DNA of 13,367 nt from Victivallales bacterium (GTDB taxonomy: Bacteria; Verrucomicrobiota; Lentisphaeria; Oligosphaerales; Oligosphaeraceae), in assembly GCA_017963875.1 (NCBI GenBank), contig JAGCTA010000435.1, positions 1 through 13,367 of the forward strand, in the 5' to 3' direction. Shown here piece by piece: positions 1 to 5,710 of the stretch. Both the position numbers and the translations under genes were made by a program. Position 1 is the first letter of the stretch. Every line of letters begins with the position of its first letter. The notes under the pieces are model-generated. The model ran no database searches and was not told the DNA's origin. It saw only the letters and a list, made by a program, of their open reading frames with translations.

Positions 1-54
1 CCGTGCTTCTCAGCAAAAGGGAAAACAGGCAACACACGGCCAAATGACAACGAA

Positions 55-636
55 ATGACAGGTCGTTCTGGGGCGGGCCGTGAAGGCCAGGCCAACGGCG
101 AACTCGTGGAAAACCATGTCAAAGGATACGAGGGACGCAAGACACATGCACGAAAGACAAATGACAAGTTCCAGAAGGGACAGGTCACGGAAGACAAGGA
201 CTCCACCATGGACGCACGCGCCACTGGCGGCGGTAAACTCGGCGGAGACTCCGAATCTATCGGCATGTTCGGCAATGCGCCTCGCAGGGACACCCACAGA
301 GGGGCGCACGGCACGACGCCACGGCAACTCCGTCAGGAAACAGATGTCATTTTTGCAAAGGCGCGTCTGCTTTATCTTAATTCAGGAAGTATTGGTGAGG
401 CGGCTCATCATCTTTCTGGTGTCGCCGACCTGAAATCATTCGATTCTGTCAGAAAGAAAGTCATCAGGCGGCTGAGTGATTCCGTGTTTGAGATGCAGGA
501 AGGCGCGGTGTTGCCCATGCCTGTTGATCCTGTTGTCAAGCATAATGCCAATACATCAGGGCAAAGACAAGGGGAAATCGTCTCCGACGAATATAAATCT
601 CAACTCAACAATTATTTTAAGAGTCTTAACCAATGA
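55..636 (+). CDS. Hypothetical hydrophilic protein, N-terminus uncertain (possibly partial at left edge)
   Basis: I do not recognise this protein. The reading frame is open to base 1, so the true start may lie outside the window. In-frame ATGs are at 55 (no Shine-Dalgarno) and 208 (MDARATGG, with AAGGA at 196-200, 7 nt upstream); 208 is the better-supported internal start. The first ~100 residues are low in hydrophobics and rich in Gly, Arg, Lys, Asp and Thr, so probably disordered. The C-terminal ~90 residues (from about DVIFAKARLLYLNSG) look like a compact helical domain with a possible helix-turn-helix (GSIGEAAHHLSG). The stop codon overlaps the ATG of the exonuclease gene (ATGA at 633-636), implying translational coupling. 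The DNA of 1-330 is poor in T on the plus strand, which leaves several frames free of stops by chance and weakens the case for the N-terminal part. The C-terminal part is the credible one. Confidence 0.5.
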   Translation: MTGRSGAGREGQANGELVENHVKGYEGRKTHARKTNDKFQKGQVTEDKDSTMDARATGGGKLGGDSESIGMFGNAPRRDTHRGAHGTTPRQLRQETDVIFAKARLLYLNSGSIGEAAHHLSGVADLKSFDSVRKKVIRRLSDSVFEMQEGAVLPMPVDPVVKHNANTSGQRQGEIVSDEYKSQLNNYFKSLNQ

Positions 637-1235
637 TACTGCCCGTTCCATCAGAAAAGGCATTGACGGCAGATATCCTGGCGATTGACTTTGAAACCAC
701 GGGTGCCGCCAAAGGCAATGAGAACCTGCCATGGCAACTCGGTGCCATTCGCATCAACAACGGCATCATCGAGCCAGATGCCTCCTTTTCACTATTTCTT
801 CACGTTCCTCTGAACCATCAGTTCAATCCATACGCTCCTGGTCGATGGGCTTCCATCAGGGACAACTTGGCGGCAGCCCCTGAGTTCATCTCACTTTGGC
901 CGCAACTGGCCCCATGGCTGACTGGACGCGCCCTGCTCGCCCATCACGCTCCAACGGAACGGTCCATTCTCCAAAAGTTTTTCCCGTTGCATCCATTCGG
1001 GCCATGGCTCGATACACTTGCCATGGCAAAGGCCGCCTATCCAAAACTCAACAGCCACAAACTGGAAGATATCATTCCAGAACTTCATCTCACTTCACAA
1101 GTCGAATCACTTGCACCAGAGTTGAAACCACATGACGCTTTTTATGATTCATGCGCCTGCGCCGTTCTTTTCAGACATATCCTCTCGCTTCCAGGCTGGT
1201 CAGAGGCAACAATTGAACAGTTAGCCGCGCTATGA
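633..1235 (+). CDS. DnaQ-like 3'-5' exonuclease (DEDDh fold)
   Basis: A 200-residue RNase H-fold exonuclease domain with nothing else attached. Exo I is DFETTG with D19 and E21. Exo II is LLAHHAPTERSIL. Exo III is HDAFYD with H167 and D172, the HxxxxD spacing of the DEDDh subclass, whose members degrade DNA or RNA from the 3' end with two metal ions. In the usual Exo II motif (HNxxFD) the metal-binding residue is Asp; here the aligned position is E109 and the Asn is H105. Glu could still bind metal, so activity is uncertain. PolC/DnaQ proofreading subunits and RNase T share this fold; the short single-domain form does not say which. It starts inside the stop codon of the preceding gene (ATGA), with a weak AAGAG at 619-623. 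Family assignment is firm, role is not. Confidence 0.85.
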   Translation: MILPVPSEKALTADILAIDFETTGAAKGNENLPWQLGAIRINNGIIEPDASFSLFLHVPLNHQFNPYAPGRWASIRDNLAAAPEFISLWPQLAPWLTGRALLAHHAPTERSILQKFFPLHPFGPWLDTLAMAKAAYPKLNSHKLEDIIPELHLTSQVESLAPELKPHDAFYDSCACAVLFRHILSLPGWSEATIEQLAAL

Positions 1236-1244
1236 TATCATGAT

Positions 1245-1273
1245 AAGGATTCAGACCTCGGAGGTCGAACCTT
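1245..1273 (+). terminator. Hairpin after the exonuclease gene, possible terminator without U-tract
   Basis: Ten bases after the exonuclease stop, AAGG-TTC-GACC pairs with GGTC-GAA-CCTT around the loop TCGGA. This gives 11 pairs with two single-base bulges (A1249, A1253). The core GACCTCGGAGGTC (1254-1266) is also a perfect DNA dyad, so an operator is an alternative. No run of T follows, so intrinsic termination would be weak. The 10-bp palindrome ATGATATCAT sits at 1232-1241 across the stop codon. Confidence 0.35.
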
Positions 1274-1325
1274 CCCTCATGGAGAATAGAGCCAATAGTA
1301 AATAAAGAAAACCAAAGGTGGAAAA

Positions 1326-2513
1326 ATGCTTCTCATTAAAAACGGAAATGTCCATGATGCGATTAGTCCAAAGGCAGAATGCCGTGATATTCTTGTGCAG
1401 GATGGAAAGATAGTCCAGATCGCACCAGGCTTGGCGATTCCAGACCAAGCCGAAGTCCTTGATGCGACTGGCTGTGATATTTATCCAGGGCTTGTTGACG
1501 CTCATTCACATGTTGGCCTGGATGGCTTTGCGACACGTTATGCGGGACACGACTACAATGAACTGAATGACGCCGTCACGCCGCAAATGCGTGCCATAGA
1601 CGGAATCAATCCTTTCGATCCATGCATGCAAATTGCAGCGGCGGCTGGCGTGACCTGCGTCGCCACTGGGCCAGGAAGTTCCAATGTGCTGGGTGGGACT
1701 TTTGCGGCCATAAAATTGATTGGACGACGCATTGACGACATGGTTGTGAAAAATCCCGTCGCCATGAAATGCGCATTTGGTGAAAATCCGAAAAACTGCT
1801 ACAAGACCAAGAGCATTACCTCCCGTATGACGACGGCTTCGTTGCTCAGGGAATCCCTTGCAAAGGCCTTCGAGTATGAAAGAAAACTCACAGCCGCTGG
1901 AGACGATACGGAAAAGAGGCCTGGCTGGGATGCAAAGATGGAGGCGATGTTGCCTGTCATCAGACGCGAGATTCCCCTCAAGGCGCACGCGCACCGCGCC
2001 GACGACATGTGCACGGCCATACGCATTGCAAAGGAATTCAACGTGAGGCTCACACTGGAACATTGCACGGAAGGTGCGCTCATTGCAGATATTTTGGCGG
2101 CAGAGAAGATTCCACTCGCCGTTGGGCCGTCGATGTCATCAGTATCAAAGGCCGAACTCATGCAGAAAGATTTTTCAACGCCAGGTATCCTGCAACGAGC
2201 AGGTTGCCAGGTATCGATCATCACCGACCACTCTGTCACGGACGAGCGTTACCTGCCTCTGATGGCAGGCTTTGCCGTCAAACAGGGCATGGAACCATTC
2301 GCGGCCTTGCAGGCCATCACCATCAATCCAGCCAGACATTTAGGTATTGAAGACAGAGTCGGCTCTCTTGAAGTCGGCAAAGATGCTGACATCGTTGTCG
2401 CAGAAGGCGACATTATGCAGAGCAGCACGGTCGTGCGCGCTGTTTACATCAACGGCGTCAAAGTCCGCCATCAACCCACCCAATTCGACATTCCTGGATT
2501 GCCCTGTGCCTGA
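1326..2513 (+). CDS. Amidohydrolase, imidazolonepropionase (HutI)-like, substrate unknown
   Basis: A 395-residue metal-dependent hydrolase with the amidohydrolase layout: a small beta-sandwich from residues 1-50 and ~335-395 (VGSLEVGKDADIVV is the usual C-terminal return) around a TIM barrel. Metal ligands visible are HxH in GLVDAHSHVG (H60, H62), H221 and H223 in KAHAHRADD, H246 in LEHC, and the catalytic Asp D301 in IITDHS. The blocks RYAGHDYNELND, TPQMRAIDGINPFD, ATGPGSSNVLGGTFAAIK and MKCAFGENPK mark a conserved subgroup of COG1228 proteins often labelled only amidohydrolase. It is not a classical dihydroorotase or HutI, and I cannot name the substrate. No signal peptide is seen, so it is cytoplasmic. 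AAAGGTGG at 1314-1321 is a good Shine-Dalgarno 4-5 nt before the ATG. No neighbouring gene hints at a pathway. Confidence 0.88.
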   Translation: MLLIKNGNVHDAISPKAECRDILVQDGKIVQIAPGLAIPDQAEVLDATGCDIYPGLVDAHSHVGLDGFATRYAGHDYNELNDAVTPQMRAIDGINPFDPCMQIAAAAGVTCVATGPGSSNVLGGTFAAIKLIGRRIDDMVVKNPVAMKCAFGENPKNCYKTKSITSRMTTASLLRESLAKAFEYERKLTAAGDDTEKRPGWDAKMEAMLPVIRREIPLKAHAHRADDMCTAIRIAKEFNVRLTLEHCTEGALIADILAAEKIPLAVGPSMSSVSKAELMQKDFSTPGILQRAGCQVSIITDHSVTDERYLPLMAGFAVKQGMEPFAALQAITINPARHLGIEDRVGSLEVGKDADIVVAEGDIMQSSTVVRAVYINGVKVRHQPTQFDIPGLPCA

Positions 2514-2570
2514 CAACGCGCTACCATTATACTTCTTGACCTCGAATAAGCCGTAAATGGAATGCGTTTA

Positions 2571-2690
2571 GGACTGTTGCAAAAACACAACACCGTAAGT
2601 TGCGACGGCCTCTCGCCGTCGAACCAGAGGCATATTTCATGCTCCGGCGACGGTTCTCACGATGATGACGTCTGTAGTTTTGCAACAGCC
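2571..2690. mobile_element. 120-bp MITE-like element with IS-type ends
   Basis: The left end GGACTGTTGCAAAA (2571-2584) is matched at the right end by GGGCTGTTGCAAAA read on the minus strand (2677-2690), with weaker matching (ACA) beyond. CTGTTGCAAA is a common sequence at insertion-sequence termini, IS26 (IS6 family) among them. Inside is the hairpin CGACGGC-CTCTC-GCCGTCG (2603-2621), with an overlapping alternative pairing GCCTCT/AGAGGC (2608-2613 with 2626-2631). No transposase frame fits in 120 bp, so this would be a non-autonomous element or the joined ends of a decayed IS. I see no clear target-site duplication. It lies 57 bp after the amidohydrolase stop and could also act as a bidirectional hairpin terminator. 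Confidence 0.5.
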
Positions 2691-2802
2691 CAATCGCTCT
2701 AAAAGGATTGCCCACAGCAAAGGAGGCTTATTCTCCAAACTCGATAGTCTCTTTTATGACTGTCAACATGCGCCCAACAACCATTTCCTCTGGAAATGCG
2801 CA

Positions 2803-2912
2803 AATTAAAAGGTAATTATATACTTGGGTTTTCTAGAGGTTCTAGAAGTTCTAGAGGTCGTCTGCCAGACCAATACTGCGAGGGAACTCAAGTATATAAT
2901 TTCCAATTAAAA
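2803..2912. mobile_element. 94-bp miniature inverted-repeat element with 8-bp target duplication
   Basis: The left arm at 2811-2834 (beginning GGTAATTATATACTTG) and the right arm at 2881-2904 are inverted repeats matching at 20 of 24 positions. Immediately outside them is a perfect direct repeat, AATTAAAA, at 2803-2810 and 2905-2912. Terminal inverted repeats plus an exactly abutting direct repeat are the signature of transposition by a DDE transposase. Starting in the left arm and running into the 46-bp centre are three tandem 9-mers, TTCTAGARG (2831-2857), then the short dyad GTCTG-C-CAGAC (2860-2870). There is no coding capacity, so it would be mobilised in trans. The parent family is not clear; several IS families make 8-bp duplications. 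Confidence 0.65.
2831..2857. repeat. Three tandem 9-bp repeats, TTCTAGARG
   Basis: TTCTAGAGG, TTCTAGAAG and TTCTAGAGG follow one another without spacers, starting in the last bases of the left terminal repeat of the 94-bp element. Each unit contains the 6-bp palindrome TCTAGA. Possible readings are protein-binding iterons of the element or simple slippage. Confidence 0.8.
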
Positions 2913-2962
2913 GCAATTGCTTGCAGCAATCTATCTTTTTGGATTAAAACCTTTATCATAAT

Positions 2963-3006
2963 AATTAGTCAAAACTAATTGAAATATACTGAACAGACAT
3001 TATAGT
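2963..3006 (+). promoter_or_regulatory. Predicted sigma70-type promoter with an overlapping dyad
   Basis: TTGAAA at 2979-2984 and TATAGT at 3001-3006 are 16 bp apart, predicting a start near 3013. The dyad AATTAGT-CAAA-ACTAATT (2963-2980) overlaps the first two bases of the -35 box, where a repressor could block polymerase. The transcript would run through the repeat-rich stretch 3031-3164 toward the metal ATPase, 386 nt downstream. Prediction rests on sequence match only. Confidence 0.4.
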
Positions 3007-3012
3007 ATATCT

Positions 3013-3164
3013 TGAAAATGGACCTAGAATCATGAGTAGCCCATTGAAAAGAGACTCGGGGATGTGGCTATCGCCTTGCCTTTTCGTGGTTACTCATGCA
3101 TCAGACTTTGTCTGAAGAAGCGAACATTTCACGATTCCAGCCAGTCCAGTCTCTTTTGAGCAAT
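3013..3164 (+). ncRNA. Possible structured RNA or long leader with interlocking helices
   Basis: Two perfect long-range complementarities interlock: CATGAGTA (3031-3038) with TACTCATG (3091-3098), and AAAAGAGACT (3047-3056) with AGTCTCTTTT (3148-3157). The second extends by ATTG (3043-3046) with CAAT (3161-3164) across a 3-nt bulge. Within it GGCT/AGCC (3066-3069 with 3139-3142) and ATCG/CGAT (3070-3073 with 3132-3135) also pair. A tight hairpin TCAGAC-TTT-GTCTGA lies at 3101-3115. Formed together, the two main helices make a pseudoknot; formed separately, they are alternative folds. It matches no RNA family I know. It could be a free small RNA, a regulatory leader of the ATPase gene, or a decayed inverted-repeat element. 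No clear terminator follows. Confidence 0.35.
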
Positions 3165-3293
3165 AAACATATTACAAGGAAATCACCTGCAAAACACAAT
3201 TAGCATAAACTAATAAATTTTAATTAAACATGAACACTATCTTTCAGATTATGCAGAGGTGAAACGAAGGAAGTCTCAAAACACAGTCGCATC

Positions 3294-3310
3294 ATGACGA
3301 TATCCGTCAT
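3294..3310. promoter_or_regulatory. Dyad ATGACG-N5-CGTCAT upstream of the metal ATPase
   Basis: A perfect 6-bp inverted repeat with a 5-bp spacer lies 88 bp before the ATPase start codon. Metal-exporter genes are often controlled by ArsR- or MerR-type regulators binding such dyads, but this sequence matches no operator I can name and no regulator gene is in the window. A second short hairpin, GGAGG-N7-CCTCC (3361-3377), follows. Confidence 0.2.
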
Positions 3311-3398
3311 CCTGACTCTATGTGTTACAACCTTGCTCTTCGGTGATCTGCGACGATGTAGGAGGTGAAGTTCCTCCCTGTCAAATGGAAAAAGCACA

Positions 3399-5507
3399 AT
3401 GGAACGTAAATATACATTGAAAGGGCTTGACTGCCCGAATTGTGCAGCGAAGATTGAGAAAGGTGTTATATCACTGTCAGAAGTCGAACATGCCGTGGTC
3501 GATTTGCAGAGACAGTCATTGACCGTGGTATCGGAAGCGTCTAGGGAAATTCTGCTGGGCAAGATCAAGGAAGTCGTCCTGCGTTATGAGCCCGATGTGG
3601 AAGTAGCGGAGAGGCCAGTGTCAATAAGACAGCCCCATGGGAAGCACACGGAAGACGAAGAGCGCAGGGACACAATCTGGCTAGTAAAGCGATTGTTTTT
3701 GGGCGCAGTCATGTATGGCATCGGACTGGTGTTGATGATGTCAAAATGCATCTCACCGACTGTCGAGATGGCCCTTTTCGTTTTGTCATATTCCATTTTG
3801 GGATTCGACGTTCTATGGCATGCTCTTCGGAATCTCAGCAGGGGACGCGTCTTCGACGAGCATTTTCTGATGAGCGTCTCGACAATTGTGGCCTTGCTTA
3901 TTGGGGAAGCACCCGAAGCAGTGGCTGTCATGCTGTTCTACCAACTCGGAGAACTATTCCAGTCAATGGCAGTCAGACGTTCGAGAAAATCGATTTCTGA
4001 ATTGATGGACATGCGTCCAGATGTCGCCACTGTAGAGCGGAATGGTGAACTGGCCGTTGTATCTCCCGAAGATGTCGGCATAGGAGAGACGATTGTGGTG
4101 AAGCCAGGAGAGAAAATTCCTATGGATGGAGTAGTCGTCAAAGGGACATCCATGCTTGATATGCGTGCTCTGACTGGCGAATCGATCCCGAAAATGGTCA
4201 AGCCTGGCGACGAAGCATTGTCAGGAAGCATCAATCAGAATGGTGTTATGAAAATCGAGACGACGAAGTTATTTGCTGAATCTACTGCCTCACGAATTCT
4301 TGACTTGGTGGAAAATGCTTCTGCCAACAAATCGAAAACAGAGAATTTCATAACTTCTTTCGCAAGTATATACACGCCTGTGGTATTTGTAATGGCGGCG
4401 ATTCTGGCATTGCTCCCGCCTCTCATTTGTGGAGGGGAATGGACCGAATGGCTGCACAGGGGATGCGTCTTCCTTGTCGTTTCCTGCCCGTGCGCCTTGG
4501 TTATTTCAATTCCTCTGACATACATTGGCGGATTGGGCGCGGCCTCCAGACGAGGCATACTTGTAAAAGGAGGCAATTTTCTTGAAACCTTGACTAATAT
4601 CGGCATCGTCGTATTTGACAAGACGGGGACGTTAACCAAAGGTGTTTTCAACGTCATTGACATCCTACCTGAAATCGGTTATTCAAAAGAGGACGTTTTG
4701 GAATATGCAGCCAAGGCGGAGTATCTTTCCAATCACCCGATAGCCAAATCGATTCTTCAAGCATACAAGGGCAACATTGAACCGTCAGCAATATTGGACC
4801 GCAAGGAATTTGAGGGACAAGGTATACGGCTACGGACGGACGACATGACAGTGCTTGTTGGCAATGAAAAACTGATGGAGAAGGAGAGGATTGCATTCAC
4901 TCCCTCCAAATGCATGGGGACAAAAGTCTATGTGGCAGTAGACGGACGATTTGCTGGCAGCATCGTCATCTCTGATGAAATCAAGGAAGACAGCAGGAGA
5001 ACAATCAAAAAACTGAAACAACATCGTATGGACAAAATCGCCATGCTGACTGGAGACGATAAGTTAATCGCCAAGGCCGTCGGCGATGAGTTGAAAATGA
5101 CCGAGATTCACTCGAATCTTCTTCCCGAAGAAAAAGTCGAAATAATCAATAAAATGATGGCAGAAAAACGCAAGGGAAGCAAACTGGCATTCGTGGGAGA
5201 CGGAATGAATGATGCACCTGTAATTGCACGAGCGGACATCGGGATTGCGATGGGGGCTCTCGGTTCGGAAGCGGCCATAGAAGCATCAGATGTCGTGTTG
5301 ATGACTGATGAACCATCCAAACTGCTTGAAGCGATAGACATCGCACACGCCACCAAACGCATTGTCCTTCAAAACATCATCCTTGCAATCGGAGTCAAAG
5401 CACTGTTCCTTTTACTTGGCGCACTTGGAATCGCTGGAATGTGGGAGGCTGTTTTCGGGGATGTAGGAGTGACAATTATCACAATCCTTAACGCAATGAG
5501 GATATAA
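3399..5507 (+). CDS. Zn/Cd/Pb-transporting P1B-type ATPase (ZntA/CadA-like)
   Basis: A 702-residue inner-membrane pump that expels divalent soft metals at the cost of ATP. An N-terminal heavy-metal-associated domain has GLDCPNC with C12 and C15. Paired membrane helices start near residues 99 and 124. The actuator domain has TGE (259-261). The metal-binding helix contains CPC (363-365). The phosphorylated aspartate is D407 in DKTGTLT, the nucleotide-domain HP motif is at H446-P447, and the hinge GDGMNDAP begins at 600. Near the C-terminus K667 and D688 are spaced as in ZntA (K693, D714), which favours Zn/Cd/Pb over Cu. All catalytic residues are present and the length is normal (~700-730). The Shine-Dalgarno is weak (TGGA at 3386-3389). 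It stands alone, converging on the tRNA gene. Confidence 0.95.
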   Translation: MERKYTLKGLDCPNCAAKIEKGVISLSEVEHAVVDLQRQSLTVVSEASREILLGKIKEVVLRYEPDVEVAERPVSIRQPHGKHTEDEERRDTIWLVKRLFLGAVMYGIGLVLMMSKCISPTVEMALFVLSYSILGFDVLWHALRNLSRGRVFDEHFLMSVSTIVALLIGEAPEAVAVMLFYQLGELFQSMAVRRSRKSISELMDMRPDVATVERNGELAVVSPEDVGIGETIVVKPGEKIPMDGVVVKGTSMLDMRALTGESIPKMVKPGDEALSGSINQNGVMKIETTKLFAESTASRILDLVENASANKSKTENFITSFASIYTPVVFVMAAILALLPPLICGGEWTEWLHRGCVFLVVSCPCALVISIPLTYIGGLGAASRRGILVKGGNFLETLTNIGIVVFDKTGTLTKGVFNVIDILPEIGYSKEDVLEYAAKAEYLSNHPIAKSILQAYKGNIEPSAILDRKEFEGQGIRLRTDDMTVLVGNEKLMEKERIAFTPSKCMGTKVYVAVDGRFAGSIVISDEIKEDSRRTIKKLKQHRMDKIAMLTGDDKLIAKAVGDELKMTEIHSNLLPEEKVEIINKMMAEKRKGSKLAFVGDGMNDAPVIARADIGIAMGALGSEAAIEASDVVLMTDEPSKLLEAIDIAHATKRIVLQNIILAIGVKALFLLLGALGIAGMWEAVFGDVGVTIITILNAMRI

Positions 5508-5536
5508 AAAAATCCGCAAATCATTGGATTCACGGA
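5506..5536 (-). terminator. Rho-independent terminator of tRNA-Arg, overlapping the ATPase stop codon
   Basis: On the minus strand TCCG-TG-AATC (5536-5527) folds onto GATT-TG-CGGA (5522-5513) across a 2x2 internal loop and a 4-nt apical loop, and is followed by seven T (5512-5506). It begins 7 nt after the tRNA CCA end. The last two T of the tract are the complement of the AA in the ATPase stop codon TAA (5505-5507). On the plus strand no T-run follows the hairpin, so it serves the tRNA. Confidence 0.65.
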
Positions 5537-5543
5537 CGTTAAT

Positions 5544-5620
5544 TGGTAGCCCGGGCGAGACTCGAACTCGCTACCTACTGCTTAGAAGGCAGTTGCTCTA
5601 TCCAGATGAGCTACCGGGCC
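5544..5620 (-). tRNA. tRNA-Arg (anticodon UCU)
   Basis: A full 77-nt cloverleaf on the minus strand: acceptor GGCCCGG with CCGGGCT (G-U first pair), TA at 8-9, D-arm GCTC...GAGC, anticodon arm ACTGC-CTTCTAA-GCAGT with anticodon TCT (plus-strand AGA at 5584-5586), variable loop AGGTA, T-arm GCGAG-TTCGAGT-CTCGC, discriminator A, and CCA encoded in the gene. It reads AGA codons. It lies downstream of the anSME gene on the same strand but has its own promoter. Confidence 0.97.
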
Positions 5621-5637
5621 ATTGGAATTCAAGATTT

Positions 5638-5665
5638 AATATAGCATGAAATCATTGTTTGGCAA
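5638..5665 (-). promoter_or_regulatory. Promoter of tRNA-Arg
   Basis: On the minus strand TTGCCA (5665-5660), a 16-bp spacer and TATATT (5643-5638) place a start near 5632-5631, about 11 nt before the mature tRNA 5' end. The -35 box lies within the perfect 12-bp palindrome TGGCAATTGCCA (5660-5671), which might also be a weak terminator stem for the anSME transcript. Confidence 0.55.
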
Positions 5666-5690
5666 TTGCCATTTTTCTGAAATCAATGAC

Positions 5691-5710
5691 GAAATTCAAC
5701 GAAATTCAAC
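5691..5710. repeat. Tandem 10-bp duplication at the anSME stop codon
   Basis: GAAATTCAAC occurs twice in direct succession. The second copy carries the TGA stop of the minus-strand anSME gene (5706-5708), so the first copy supplies another TGA just downstream. Probably simple slippage. Confidence 0.8.

Larger units (their letters stand above)
2514..3398. other. 885-bp gene-free region with mobile-element-like and RNA-like repeats
   Basis: No reading frame here looks like a protein. The region contains a 120-bp inverted-repeat element (2571-2690), the hairpin CATTTCC-TCT-GGAAATG (2782-2798), a 94-bp inverted-repeat element with an 8-bp direct repeat (2803-2912), the 12-bp palindrome AAGCAATTGCTT (2911-2922), a dyad and promoter (2963-3006), a possible structured RNA (3013-3164) and a small dyad (3294-3310). 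AGTCTCTTTT occurs at 2746-2755 and 3148-3157 and inverted at 3047-3056. From about 3165 to 3290 I see only AT-rich sequence, including the palindrome TTTAATTAAA (3219-3228). Confidence 0.7.

Noticed and set aside
10..327. Minus-strand 105-residue frame opposite the left-edge gene
   Set aside because: It exists because the plus strand is T-poor here; it has no Shine-Dalgarno and no recognisable domain.
1506..2063. Minus-strand 185-residue frame inside the amidohydrolase gene
   Set aside because: Lies wholly opposite a conserved, motif-complete enzyme; composition and lack of motifs mark it as a shadow.
2831..2857. Tandem 9-mers considered as a CRISPR or iteron origin
   Set aside because: Units are too short and contiguous with no spacers for CRISPR, and there is no cas or rep gene; they sit inside the 94-bp inverted-repeat element.
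3013..3164. Considered 6S RNA, SRP RNA, tmRNA and yybP-ykoY-type riboswitch
   Set aside because: Length and key motifs do not match: no SRP apical motif, no tRNA-like ends or tag frame, and no conserved manganese-riboswitch core that I can see.
3230..3262. Ten-codon frame MNTIFQIMQR in the ATPase upstream region
   Set aside because: No Shine-Dalgarno and nothing else to support translation.
5660..5671. Palindrome TGGCAATTGCCA followed by T5 as a plus-strand terminator for the ATPase
   Set aside because: The stem could be only four pairs with a 4-nt loop, and it lies beyond the tRNA gene; its position at the tRNA -35 explains it better.
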